Source of the DNA: JBBAGE01 sp041655055
Lineage (GTDB): Bacteria > Pseudomonadota > Alphaproteobacteria > Rhodobacterales > Rhodobacteraceae
DNA: 18,595 nucleotides
Assembly (NCBI GenBank): GCA_041655055.1
Contig: JBBAGE010000028.1
Coordinates: 1 to 18,595 of the forward strand
Direction: 5' to 3'
Shown: one piece after another, positions 1-7,300 of the stretch
Position numbering within the stretch: the first letter of the stretch is position 1
Layout: each line of letters opens with the position of its first letter
Notes under the pieces: generated by a model
The model's input: the letters and a program-made list of their open reading frames with translations, nothing else
What the model was told of the DNA's origin: nothing
Databases searched by the model: none
Program-made: the position numbers and the translations under genes

Positions 1-345
1 AAACGCGTCGTCTGTATCACATCGGGCGGCAATTTCGATTTCGAACGCCTGCCCGAGGTCAAGGAACGTGCCCAGCGTTTCCTGGGGCGCAAGAAATATT
101 TCATCCTGCGCATGCCCCAGCGCCCCGGCGCGCTGCGTGATTTTCTGGAACTGCTTGGCCCGAATGACGATATCGCCCGGTTTGAATACCTGAAAAAATC
201 GGCGCGCAACTTTGGTTCGGTCCTGATCGGGATCGAAACCGCCGATGCCGCAAATTTCGCCGCGCTGTTTGCGCGGCTGGATGCCGCCGGGCTGGTTTAT
301 CGCGATATCACCACGGATGAAACGATGGCGCAGTTCATTCTTTAG
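1..345 (+). CDS. ilvA: Threonine ammonia-lyase (threonine dehydratase), C-terminal fragment
   Basis: The left window edge cuts this gene; only the last 114 residues and the TAG stop are present. The fragment begins in the end of the PLP-dependent catalytic domain (SGGNFDFERL) and continues into the small ACT-like regulatory domain (KYFILRMPQRPGALRDF, then ARFEYLKKSARNFGSVLIGI), which is characteristic of biosynthetic IlvA. In the family, this cytoplasmic enzyme deaminates threonine to 2-oxobutanoate, the first step towards isoleucine. The domain seen here is where isoleucine feedback is sensed in better studied members. The protein ends after a single ACT-like unit, which suits the shorter, roughly 400-residue type rather than the two-ACT E. 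coli type, but the N-terminus is not visible. It converges on the Hpt gene, and the two stop codons overlap within the four bases TTAG. Confidence 0.9.
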   Translation, partial: KRVVCITSGGNFDFERLPEVKERAQRFLGRKKYFILRMPQRPGALRDFLELLGPNDDIARFEYLKKSARNFGSVLIGIETADAANFAALFARLDAAGLVYRDITTDETMAQFIL

Positions 346-677
346 GCTGCATGGACCAACACCCCCAATCGTTGCAAAAACTGACCCCGCGATTCATCAT
401 AAGTGGCCAGGATCGTGGCAATATCCACCGCATCCACATCGCCCTTTGCCGCGGCCTTTTCCCCCGCAAGGCACAGGGCCGCCAGCGCCCGAAACCCCAG
501 ATTCAGCGCGCCCCCCTTTAGAAAATGCAAACGTTCCTCCAGCCGGGCGGGGTCCGGCGCGTGGCGCAATTCATCCACCGCCAGATCCGTTTCCTGCAAG
601 AACAGTTCCGCCACCTCGCGCAATTCATCGGCGGTGATTTCATCACGCAAATCCCGCAAACGCGCCCAATCGATCAT
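342..677 (-). CDS. Hpt domain histidine phosphotransfer protein
   Basis: A 111-residue protein consisting essentially of one Hpt four-helix domain. The phosphorylatable histidine is predicted at His51 in LHFLKGGALNLGF, which fits the Hpt pattern HxLKGxxxxLG. There is no kinase or receiver domain, so it should act as a cytoplasmic phosphorelay shuttle. I start at the ATG at 677 because a purine-rich AGGGGG lies about 9 bases upstream; an in-frame start further out at 710 would add 11 residues and has no better ribosome site. It is divergent from the response regulator/PP2C phosphatase, with a CtrA-type box between them, so the receiver domain of that neighbour is the obvious candidate partner (inference). 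It converges on ilvA with overlapping stop codons. Which kinase feeds it cannot be told from this window. Confidence 0.85.
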   Translation of the reverse strand: MIDWARLRDLRDEITADELREVAELFLQETDLAVDELRHAPDPARLEERLHFLKGGALNLGFRALAALCLAGEKAAAKGDVDAVDIATILATYDESRGQFLQRLGVLVHAA

Positions 678-773
678 ATGTGATACCCCCTGCCAAATCC
701 GTGGGGCCAATTGTTAGGGCGCAAAAGTTAACATTTCACCAATCCCCATGGATAGTTGCGAAAAATTTTAGCT

Positions 774-788
774 TTAACGCGCCCTTAA
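774..788. promoter_or_regulatory. CtrA-type binding box TTAA-N7-TTAA
   Basis: The sequence reads TTAACGCGCCCTTAA, an exact match to the full CtrA recognition site (two TTAA half-sites seven bases apart) known from Caulobacter and used in Rhodobacteraceae. It lies in the 164-base gap between the divergent Hpt and PP2C genes, 53 bases before the TTG start of the phosphatase gene. That is a position where CtrA could overlap the -35 region. It is the only exact full box I found in the window. A second GTTAAC half-site lies at 727-732. Binding itself is inferred. Confidence 0.6.
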
Positions 789-828
789 GCCCGACCGGGC
801 CAAATCAAGGCAAGACATGCGTTCAGCC

Positions 829-834
829 AGAGGG
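829..834 (+). promoter_or_regulatory. Ribosome binding site that points to a TTG start
   Basis: AGAGGG sits seven bases before an in-frame TTG at 842. The only nearby ATG, at 817, is in another frame and runs into a stop after 23 codons. The more distant in-frame ATG at 680 would add 54 residues of unstructured sequence that read through the CtrA box, which is unlikely. Confidence 0.55.
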
Positions 835-841
835 TTCGTCA

Positions 842-2110
842 TTGCCATATGCCCGAAAACACAGGGAATTTACGCCGCAGGCCATTGATTCGGCCGGGCC
901 CACGACCGTGCTGGTCGTGGATGACAGCCGCGCGCAACGCCGGATTTTGACGGTCTATCTGGCGCGTTGGGGGTATCGGATACTCGAAGCCGGCTCGGGC
1001 CAAGAGGCGCTGGAAATCTGCGCCACCGATGCGGTCGATATGATCGTCAGCGACTGGATGATGCCGGGGATGAACGGGCTGGATTTCTGCAAGGAATTCC
1101 GCAAGATGAAGCGCGATCACTATGGTTATTTCATCTTGCTTACCTCGCGCAGCGAAAAGGCGGCGGTGGCGCATGGGCTTGATGTCGGGGCGGATGATTT
1201 CCTGACCAAACCGGTTGCCAGCGACGAACTTCTGGCCCGGATTCGCGCGGGCGAACGCATCATGCGGATGGAACGCGAATTGACCGAGAAAAACCGGCTC
1301 GTGTCATCGACGCTTGCGGAAATCAGCACATTATATGACGCGCTCGACCGCGATCTGGCCGAGGCGCGGAAATTGCAACAATCGCTGGTGCGCGAACGGT
1401 TTCGCGATTTCGGCGGCGCGCAAGTGTCGTTGATGCTGCGCCCAAGCGGCCATGTCGGCGGCGATCTGGTCGGGTTTTTCGCGATCGACAACGATAATAT
1501 CGCGATATTTTCCATCGATGTATCCGGGCATGGCGTGGCCTCGGCGCTGCTGACGGCGCGGCTTGCGGCCTATCTTTCGGGGGGATCGCGCGATCACAAT
1601 CTGGCGCTTGGCCGCCGTGGGGACGGCGCATTTTTCGTGCTGCCGCCTTCGGATGTGGCGCGCCGGATGAACCGGTTGATGCTTGAGGAAATGGAAACCG
1701 AACATTATTTCACCATGCTGTTTGCGCATATCAATATCGCCCAAGGCCGCATCGTGATGGCGCAATGCGGCCATCCGCATCCCGCCATCCAGCGCGCCGA
1801 TGGCACGGTCGAATTCCACGGCAGCGGGGGGCTGCCGGTGGGGATGTTCGCGGATGCCACCTGGCGCGATCACGAAATGCAGCTTGGCCCCGGTGACCGG
1901 CTGCTGTTTTATTCCGATGGCGTCACCGAATGCACCAATGCGGGCGGCGCCGTGCTGGGCGAATCGGGGCTTGCCACCATGCTGAAACGCAGCCATGCTT
2001 TGCGTGGCCCGAACCTGCTTGAAGCGATGACATGGGATCTGGCCAGTTTTGGCGGTGCGCATGATTTTCAGGATGATATTTCCGCGATCATGCTGGAAAT
2101 TCCGCCGTGA
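842..2110 (+). CDS. Response regulator fused to PP2C/SpoIIE-type Ser/Thr phosphatase
   Basis: A 422-residue soluble protein. Residues 22-135 form a receiver domain: acidic pair Asp27/Asp28, phospho-acceptor Asp71 in IVSDWMMPGMNG, and the conserved Lys123 in FLTKP. A helical linker (about 140-185, ending LAEARKLQQSLV) resembles signalling helices that relay receiver state. Residues 190-420 are a PPM phosphatase of the SpoIIE/RsbU class with metal-binding Asp208 (GGDLVGFF), Asp226 (DVSGHG), Asp359 (FYSDGVTE) and Asp412 (DDISAIML). This architecture matches RsbU-like partner-switch phosphatases that dephosphorylate an anti-sigma antagonist (RsbV type); RbaY of Rhodobacter capsulatus is a comparable protein. 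No RsbV or RsbW gene lies in this window, so the substrate is unknown. The TTG start is chosen from the SD sequence. It is divergent from the Hpt gene, probably under CtrA control. Confidence 0.88.
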   Translation: MPYARKHREFTPQAIDSAGPTTVLVVDDSRAQRRILTVYLARWGYRILEAGSGQEALEICATDAVDMIVSDWMMPGMNGLDFCKEFRKMKRDHYGYFILLTSRSEKAAVAHGLDVGADDFLTKPVASDELLARIRAGERIMRMERELTEKNRLVSSTLAEISTLYDALDRDLAEARKLQQSLVRERFRDFGGAQVSLMLRPSGHVGGDLVGFFAIDNDNIAIFSIDVSGHGVASALLTARLAAYLSGGSRDHNLALGRRGDGAFFVLPPSDVARRMNRLMLEEMETEHYFTMLFAHINIAQGRIVMAQCGHPHPAIQRADGTVEFHGSGGLPVGMFADATWRDHEMQLGPGDRLLFYSDGVTECTNAGGAVLGESGLATMLKRSHALRGPNLLEAMTWDLASFGGAHDFQDDISAIMLEIPP

Positions 2111-2133
2111 ATCCGTGCCAAAGCCGCTTGTGC

Positions 2134-2162
2134 CTTTTCGCTGGCGGCTGTTGTTCCTATAT
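2134..2162 (+). promoter_or_regulatory. Possible heat-shock (RpoH-type) promoter of hslO
   Basis: CTTT at 2134-2137 and CCTATAT at 2156-2162 are 18 bases apart, resembling the alphaproteobacterial RpoH pattern CTTG-N17/18-CCTATAT with one mismatch in the -35. It lies 41 bases before a heat-shock gene. The same stretch can also fold (AGCCGC 2122-2127 with GCGGCT 2144-2149), so a weak terminator of the upstream gene is an alternative reading. Confidence 0.35.
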
Positions 2163-2203
2163 GTGCGCCAAACGCCACGGCGTAACACGCAAGGAATTCC
2201 ACA

Positions 2204-3202
2204 ATGATTGGTTCTCAAATCGCTTGGGACGATACAGTCCTGCCCTTTCAGCTTGACCGTGCCGATATTCGCGGCCGGGTTGCCCGGCTGGATGGGGTGT
2301 TGGATCGTCTGCTGGCACAACATGACTACCCCCCCGCGGTCGAAGCCCTGGTGGCCGAAGCCGCGTTGCTGACCGCGTTGATCGGCCAGACCATCGATCT
2401 GCGCTGGAAATTGTCGCTGCAGGTGCGCGGCACAGGGCCCGCACGGCTGATCGCGACCGATTACTATAGCCCCGGCGCCGAGGGTGAGCCGGCGATGATC
2501 CGCGCCTATGCCAGTTTCGATGACACCCGGCTTGATGGGGAATCCGACCCCTTTGCCCAGATCGGCACCGGCTATTTCGCGCTGCTGATCGATCAGGGCG
2601 AAGGCATGACCCCCTATCAGGGGATCACGCCGATCGCGGGCACTTCGCTGGCCGATTGTGCCGAAACCTATTTCGCGCAATCCGAACAATTGCCGACGCG
2701 TTTTGCGCTCAGCTTTGGGCGTTCGACCCTTGCGGGGGGCAATGAATCCTGGCGCGCGGGCGGGGTGATGATGCAGCATATGCCCAAGGCATCGCCCTTT
2801 GCCAAAGGCGAAGGCGGCAGCGGCGAATCGGGGCTTTTGACCGCATCCGATATCATCGACGACGATTCCGCCGAAAACTGGAACCGCGCGAATATCCTGC
2901 TTGATACGATCGACGATCTGGAACTGGTCGGGCCGCATGTCACGCCGACCGACATGCTGGTGCGGCTGTTTCACGAAGAACAGCCCCGCGTTTACGATGC
3001 CCAGCCGGTGAATTTCGGCTGCACCTGTTCGCCCGACCGGGTGCGCGAAACGCTGTCGATCTATTCGGCCAAGGATATCGCCACCATGACCACGGACGAA
3101 GGCATCGTCACCGCCGATTGCCAGTTCTGTGGCGCGCATTACACGTTCGAACCCGATACCCTCGGGTTTGAGGCAAAAAAGGGGGGCAATAGTGCCACGT
3201 GA
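2204..3202 (+). CDS. hslO: Redox-regulated chaperone Hsp33
   Basis: A 332-residue Hsp33. The N-terminal part carries the usual family features (AEAALLTALIGQTIDLRWKLS, then RGTGPARLIATDYY). The C-terminal redox switch has all four zinc-binding cysteines: Cys273 and Cys275 (FGCTCSPDR) and Cys306 and Cys309 (CQFCGAHY). In the family, oxidation of these thiols plus unfolding releases zinc and activates an ATP-independent holdase in the cytoplasm. It is longer than E. coli Hsp33 (about 292 residues), partly through a Gly/Ser-rich insert near 195-215 (KASPFAKGEGGSGESG), which is common in alphaproteobacterial members as far as I recall. The start is supported by AAGGAA seven bases upstream. The 3' end overlaps the Nudix gene by 11 bases and contains an A6G6 tract. 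An RpoH-like promoter lies upstream. Confidence 0.95.
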   Translation: MIGSQIAWDDTVLPFQLDRADIRGRVARLDGVLDRLLAQHDYPPAVEALVAEAALLTALIGQTIDLRWKLSLQVRGTGPARLIATDYYSPGAEGEPAMIRAYASFDDTRLDGESDPFAQIGTGYFALLIDQGEGMTPYQGITPIAGTSLADCAETYFAQSEQLPTRFALSFGRSTLAGGNESWRAGGVMMQHMPKASPFAKGEGGSGESGLLTASDIIDDDSAENWNRANILLDTIDDLELVGPHVTPTDMLVRLFHEEQPRVYDAQPVNFGCTCSPDRVRETLSIYSAKDIATMTTDEGIVTADCQFCGAHYTFEPDTLGFEAKKGGNSAT

Positions 3203-3800
3203 TGAGCCCTTGTTTACAAGGCTTGGCCAGATCGGCGACCCGGCGGGGCGCACGACGCGTGATTTCGACCTGAACCCCGGGCTGACGCTACCGCGCCCGC
3301 CGCAATTGCGCGCGGCGGGCGTGCTGGTGCCGCTTTTTGCCGGGCCGCGCGGGGTGGAACTGATCCTGACCAAACGCTCATCCGCGCTGCGCCATCACCC
3401 CGGCCAGATCGCCTTTCCCGGCGGCAAGGTCGAACGGTTCGACACCGGCCCCGCCGCCGCAGCCCTGCGCGAAGCGCACGAGGAAATCGGCCTGACGCCC
3501 GCCAATGTGCAGGTGCTGGGCACGCTGCCGCCGCATGAAACCGGCACCGGCTATCGCATGATCCCGGTGCTGGGCCGGATCATGGATGATTTCGCCCCCA
3601 TCCCCGAACCCGGCGAGGTGGACGAGGTTTTCCGCATCCCCTTTACCTATGCCGCCGATCCCGCCAATTACCGGATCGAGGCGCGCCCCTATAATGACGT
3701 CATGGTGCGCTATTTCGTGCTGCCCTTTGGGCCTTATTACATCTGGGGCGCGACCGCGCGGATTCTGCGCAATCTGGCAGAACATGTTTCCCAATCATGA
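3192..3800 (+). CDS. CoA diphosphatase, Nudix hydrolase (NudL/YeaB type)
   Basis: A 202-residue Nudix protein. Residues 57-79 match the UPF0035 signature of CoA pyrophosphatases (LILTKRSSALRHHPGQIAF, then PGGK), followed by a Nudix box at 77-101 ending LREAHEEIGL with the metal-binding REXXEE core. The box has the one-residue-longer spacing seen in NUDT7-type enzymes. By family, it should cleave CoA and its derivatives to phosphopantetheine and 3',5'-ADP in the cytoplasm. I place the start at GTG 3192, inside hslO, because the G6 run at 3181-3186 gives a ribosome site six bases upstream. The reading frame is open further upstream, but only inside hslO. Its stop overlaps the next start as ATGA, so it is probably co-translated with hslO and the CCA-adding enzyme. 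Confidence 0.88.
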   Translation: MPRDEPLFTRLGQIGDPAGRTTRDFDLNPGLTLPRPPQLRAAGVLVPLFAGPRGVELILTKRSSALRHHPGQIAFPGGKVERFDTGPAAAALREAHEEIGLTPANVQVLGTLPPHETGTGYRMIPVLGRIMDDFAPIPEPGEVDEVFRIPFTYAADPANYRIEARPYNDVMVRYFVLPFGPYYIWGATARILRNLAEHVSQS

Positions 3801-4960
3801 AGATTACCGGCGACTGGATCAGCGCGGATACCACGCAAGCCGTGCTCGGCGCGTTAACCGATGCGGGGTTTCAGGCGCTGCTGGTCGGGGGCTGCGTGCG
3901 CAATGCGCTGATGGGCGCGCCGATCACCGATATTGATATTGCCACCGATGCCCGGCCCGAACAGATCATGGAAACCGGCGCGCAAGCGGGCCTGCGCGTG
4001 GTGCCCACCGGGCTTGATCATGGCACAATCACGCTGATCGCGGGGGGGATTGCGCATGAAGTCACCACCTTTCGCCGCGATGTCGAAACCGACGGGCGGC
4101 ATGCGGTCGTGGCCTTTTCCGACCGGGTCGAAGACGATGCCCGCCGCCGCGATTTCACCATGAACGCGCTTTATGCCCGTGCCGATGGCAGCATCGTTGA
4201 CCCATTGGGCGGACTGGCCGATCTGCGTGCCGGGCGGCTGCGCTTTATCGAAGATCCCGATGCCCGAATTCGCGAAGATTATCTGCGTATTTTACGCTTT
4301 TTCCGGTTTCACGCCTGGTATGGGGCGGCGGATGGCGGGATCGATCCCGATGGGCTGGCGGCTTGTGCCGCGAATGCCGCCGGGCTTGCGGGGATTTCGC
4401 GCGAACGGATCGGGGCCGAAATGCTGAAACTGCTGGCCGCGCCCGCCCCGGGGCAAAGCGTTGCAGCCATGGCGCAATCGGGCGTGCTGGCACGGATTTT
4501 GCCGGGGGCATCGCTGCGCGCCTTTCTGCCGCTGTTGCAGCATGAGGCCGAACAGAATACCGCGCCCGATCCCTTGCGCCGCTTGGCCGCGTTGGGGGGC
4601 GAAGACGCGGCCCGGCTTTGGCGGCTGTCGCGGGTGCAGGCACGAGATCTGGCAATCTTGCGCGATACGGCGGCGGGGGGGATGGATTTGCACGAAGCGG
4701 CCTATCGCTTTGGCGCGTATGTTGCGCGCAATGTGGCGCTGCTGCGCGCCGCGATGTTTGAGGCCCCGCTCAGCCCCTCGGCGCAAACCGATATCGCGCT
4801 GGGGGCGGCGGCGCGTTTTCCGCTGCGCGCGGCGGATCTGACACTAACCGGCAAGGCATTGGGGCAAGAGTTGAAACGACTGGAACGGATCTGGATCGAC
4901 GCACGCTTTGCCCCCGACCGCGCGGCGCTGCTGTCATTGGCAACCGGGGGCGCGTCATGA
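3797..4960 (+). CDS. cca: CCA tRNA nucleotidyltransferase
   Basis: A 387-residue class II CCA-adding enzyme or poly(A) polymerase-family nucleotidyltransferase. Visible motifs: the nucleotide-binding LLVGGCVRNAL (28-38), the catalytic Asp45-x-Asp47 in TDIDIAT, RRDFTMNALYA (118-127), the segment GRLRFIEDPDARIREDYLRI (146-165), and RILRFFRFHA just after it. In the family it adds or repairs the 3'-CCA end of tRNAs from CTP and ATP without a template. The C-terminal half is helical and poorly conserved, as usual, and no HD domain is seen. It starts four bases inside the Nudix gene and ends four bases inside the RNA methyltransferase gene (ATGA at both junctions), which indicates translational coupling. 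A pure poly(A) polymerase role is an alternative that sequence inspection alone does not exclude. Confidence 0.92.
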   Translation: MKITGDWISADTTQAVLGALTDAGFQALLVGGCVRNALMGAPITDIDIATDARPEQIMETGAQAGLRVVPTGLDHGTITLIAGGIAHEVTTFRRDVETDGRHAVVAFSDRVEDDARRRDFTMNALYARADGSIVDPLGGLADLRAGRLRFIEDPDARIREDYLRILRFFRFHAWYGAADGGIDPDGLAACAANAAGLAGISRERIGAEMLKLLAAPAPGQSVAAMAQSGVLARILPGASLRAFLPLLQHEAEQNTAPDPLRRLAALGGEDAARLWRLSRVQARDLAILRDTAAGGMDLHEAAYRFGAYVARNVALLRAAMFEAPLSPSAQTDIALGAAARFPLRAADLTLTGKALGQELKRLERIWIDARFAPDRAALLSLATGGAS

Positions 4961-6180
4961 CCTATACCATCACCCGTTTGGGCCACCATGGCGACGGCAT
5001 TGCCGCTGGCCCGGTTTACGCGCCATTAACCCTGCCGGGCGAAGAAATCGCGGGCGATCCTGTCGATGGCCGCATTGCTGCGCCGCGTATCGTCACCCCG
5101 TCGCCGGATCGGGTGCGCCCGGTTTGCCGCCATTTCAAAACCTGCGGCGGTTGCGCGTTGCAACATGCCTCTGACGCCTTTGTCGCGGATTGGAAACAGG
5201 GCGTCGTGGCCCAGGCGCTTGCGGCACAGGGGATCGAGACCACCTTTCGCCCGATCGTCACATCGCCCAGCCATAGCCGCCGCCGCGCGACCTTTTCGGC
5301 GCGGCGCGGCAAAAAGGGCGTGAGCGCAGGATTTCACGCCCGCGCATCGGATATGGTGCTCGATATCACCGAATGCCCGCTGCTGCTGCCCGAAGTGCTG
5401 GCCGCCCTGCCCGCGGTGCGCGAGATCTGCGGTATAGGCGGGTCGCGCAAGGGCGAAATCAAGGCCACGGTGAGCGCGTCTCAAAACGGGCTCGATATGG
5501 CGGTGACGGGGGGCAAACCGCTGGATACGGCCCTGATACTGGCGCTGACGGCGCTGGCGGGGCGGTTTCATCTGGCGCGGCTAAGCTGGGATGGGGAATT
5601 GATCGTCGAACATGCGCCCCCGATCCAACGCTTTGGCCCCGCGCAGGTCAACCCGCCCGCCGGCGCATTTTTGCAGGCCACGGCGGCGGGCGAAGCGGCA
5701 TTGGTGGCGGCGGTGGACCAGGCGATCGGGCCCGATGCCGGGCGGATTGTCGATCTTTTTGCCGGTTGCGGCACGTTTTCGTTGCCGCTTGCCACCCGCG
5801 CCGATGTTCACGCGGTCGAGGGCGAGGGAGCGATGCTTGCCGCCCTCGATCACGGCTGGCGGCGCACCAGCGGGCTGCACCGCGTCACAACCGAGGCCCG
5901 CGATCTGTTCCGCCGCCCGCTGCGGGCCGAAGAACTGGCCGCATTCGACGCCGCCGTGATCGACCCGCCTCGCGCCGGGGCCGAGGCCCAGATCGCCGCG
6001 CTGGCGCAATCGCGCCTGCCCCGGATTGCCGCCGTTTCCTGCAACCCGGTGACATTCGCCCGCGATGCGGCGCGGCTGATCGCGGGCGGCTACGCGCTGG
6101 ATTGGGTGCAGGTGGTCGATCAATTCCGCTGGTCGGCGCATATCGAACTGGCGGCCCAATTCACAAAAACGCAGGGCTAG
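4957..6180 (+). CDS. Class I SAM-dependent RNA 5-methyluridine methyltransferase (TrmA/RlmD family)
   Basis: A 407-residue member of the RNA uracil-C5 methyltransferase family. The N-terminus looks like a short TRAM RNA-binding domain (RLGHHGDGIA). Four cysteines suited to a [4Fe-4S] cluster follow: Cys57, Cys63 and Cys66 (CRHFKTCGGC) and Cys140 (ITECPLL), the RlmD-type arrangement. The catalytic domain has SAM motif I VDLFAGCGTFSLPLA (265-279), the IDPPRAGA motif (335-342), and the presumed nucleophile Cys362 in SCNPVTFARD. The expected product is m5U in rRNA or tRNA; which position is modified cannot be read from sequence, so I give no gene symbol. It is the last gene of the coupled hslO-nudix-cca run. 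Confidence 0.9.
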   Translation: MTYTITRLGHHGDGIAAGPVYAPLTLPGEEIAGDPVDGRIAAPRIVTPSPDRVRPVCRHFKTCGGCALQHASDAFVADWKQGVVAQALAAQGIETTFRPIVTSPSHSRRRATFSARRGKKGVSAGFHARASDMVLDITECPLLLPEVLAALPAVREICGIGGSRKGEIKATVSASQNGLDMAVTGGKPLDTALILALTALAGRFHLARLSWDGELIVEHAPPIQRFGPAQVNPPAGAFLQATAAGEAALVAAVDQAIGPDAGRIVDLFAGCGTFSLPLATRADVHAVEGEGAMLAALDHGWRRTSGLHRVTTEARDLFRRPLRAEELAAFDAAVIDPPRAGAEAQIAALAQSRLPRIAAVSCNPVTFARDAARLIAGGYALDWVQVVDQFRWSAHIELAAQFTKTQG

Positions 6181-6259
6181 GCGGGGAAATTCACTTCTCG
6201 TAAACATCAATATCCGATAATAAGAAAAGAAAACACTACGGGCAGAATACGGGTAAGAC

Positions 6260-6754
6260 ATGTGGCATCGCCGGGCGATTTTGCTGGGGCTTCTGGCAAG
6301 CGGGCTTTCTGCCTGCGCATCGAAATTCAAAACCTATCGCGGACCCGAGGTCACGCGGATCGTGGCGCAAAAATCGCAGCGCAGGCTGTATTTATTGCAT
6401 CATGACAAAGTGTTGCGCGCCTATAACATGGGGCTTGGGCACACACCCCAAGGGCATAAACAGTTCGAGGGCGACGGCAAAACCCCCGAAGGTGTCTATA
6501 TGATCGACCGGCGCAATCCCAACAGCGCCTTTCATCTGTCGCTGGGGATTTCCTATCCGAATCGCAATGATTGGGAATATGCCCACGCGCAGGGCAAAAA
6601 CCCCGGCGGCGATATTTTCATCCACGGCGAAAACGGCCAGAATCCGCATAAGATCCGCGATTGGACGGTGGGTTGCATCGCCGTCACCGACCGCGAGATT
6701 GAGGAAATCTATGCCATGGTCCGCGACGGCACGCAGATTCACATCGTGGCGTGA
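6260..6754 (+). CDS. L,D-transpeptidase family lipoprotein (YkuD fold, YafK-like)
   Basis: A 164-residue exported protein. Residues 1-18 are a lipoprotein signal with lipobox LSAC and lipidation site Cys19; the next residue is Ala, so outer-membrane sorting is likely. The rest is a single YkuD domain: His122 in IHGENGQ and the catalytic cysteine Cys139 in DWTVGCIAVTDREIEEIY. The classical SHGC motif is TVGC here, and the surrounding VGCIAVTDxEIEEIY pattern is closer to the E. coli YafK (LdtF/DpaA) group, which acts on the Lpp-peptidoglycan link rather than making 3-3 cross-links. The exact reaction here is therefore uncertain. No clear SD is seen before the ATG; the 79-base upstream gap is A+T-rich (6181-6259) and may carry a promoter. 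Its stop abuts the stop of the convergent CAP gene with no gap. Confidence 0.85.
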   Translation: MWHRRAILLGLLASGLSACASKFKTYRGPEVTRIVAQKSQRRLYLLHHDKVLRAYNMGLGHTPQGHKQFEGDGKTPEGVYMIDRRNPNSAFHLSLGISYPNRNDWEYAHAQGKNPGGDIFIHGENGQNPHKIRDWTVGCIAVTDREIEEIYAMVRDGTQIHIVA

Positions 6755-7273
6755 TCACGCCCCGGTCAGCAACGTCCACCACACCTTGCCATTGGAATCC
6801 TGGTGCCAGGCGAACCCCATATTGCGGGCCGCCGGATCAAGGATGATGCCGCGGGTATCGGGCTGTTCCATCCATGCGGCCAAGGTTTCCAGCTCGGTCT
6901 CATAGGTTTCGGAAATCGCCTCGCCCAGCATCTGGCCGGGATAACCGGCGCGGCGCACCCGATCCAGCGGCGACGATCCGTCCGATCCGAAATGCCAGGG
7001 GCGGTTTTGCACCGACATATCGCGCGAATGGGTGGCGGCAGCGGCGTTCAACTGCGCGCTGAATTCAAGCGCGGGCGCATTCGACGCGGCGCGCAAGGCA
7101 TTGACCGAATCAAGCATGCGGAACTGAATCCGCCCCTGTTCGGCCGCAGAAATGCGGTAAACGCGCGGCAAAGGCTTGCCATCGGCGCCCATTTGCACCG
7201 GCCCCGACGCTGGCACGGCACAGGCCGCCAGAAATGACACTAAAACAAGCGAACCAATTGGCAGTTTCATCAT
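6755..7273 (-). CDS. CAP-domain (SCP/PR-1 superfamily) lipoprotein
   Basis: A 172-residue exported protein. The signal peptide ends in the lipobox LAAC (Cys18), so it should be anchored in the envelope. Residues about 50-170 are a bacterial CAP domain: His82 (THSRDM), His94 (PWHFGSDGSSPLDRVRRAGY) and Glu118 (LGEAIS) are the usual cavity residues, although the common GEN is GEA here. The C-terminal RNMGFAWHQDSNGKVWWTLL is typical of the family. The function of short bacterial CAP proteins is poorly known. Two ATGs three bases apart (7273 and 7270) are equally good starts; GCGGGGGC lies upstream. It sits between two L,D-transpeptidase genes, which suggests a cell-envelope role (inference). Confidence 0.87.
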   Translation of the reverse strand: MMKLPIGSLVLVSFLAACAVPASGPVQMGADGKPLPRVYRISAAEQGRIQFRMLDSVNALRAASNAPALEFSAQLNAAAATHSRDMSVQNRPWHFGSDGSSPLDRVRRAGYPGQMLGEAISETYETELETLAAWMEQPDTRGIILDPAARNMGFAWHQDSNGKVWWTLLTGA

Positions 7274-7300
7274 CGCGCGCCCCCGCTGAAATTTGCCCAG

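Noticed and set aside
245..637. Proline-rich 130-codon plus-strand frame over the end of ilvA and the Hpt gene
   Set aside because: Low-complexity translation typical of a wrong frame; the Hpt motif on the minus strand explains the region.
3189..3206. CACGTG at the hslO/Nudix overlap as a second parS
   Set aside because: Only the six-base core matches; the flanks disagree with the consensus at most positions and are set by coding sequence.
1331..3373. 680-codon open frame on the minus strand opposite the PP2C gene and hslO
   Set aside because: Antisense shadow of two well supported genes in G+C-rich DNA. Its translation is His/Arg/Gln/Gly-rich with no domain, and it crosses the 3' end of one gene and all of another.
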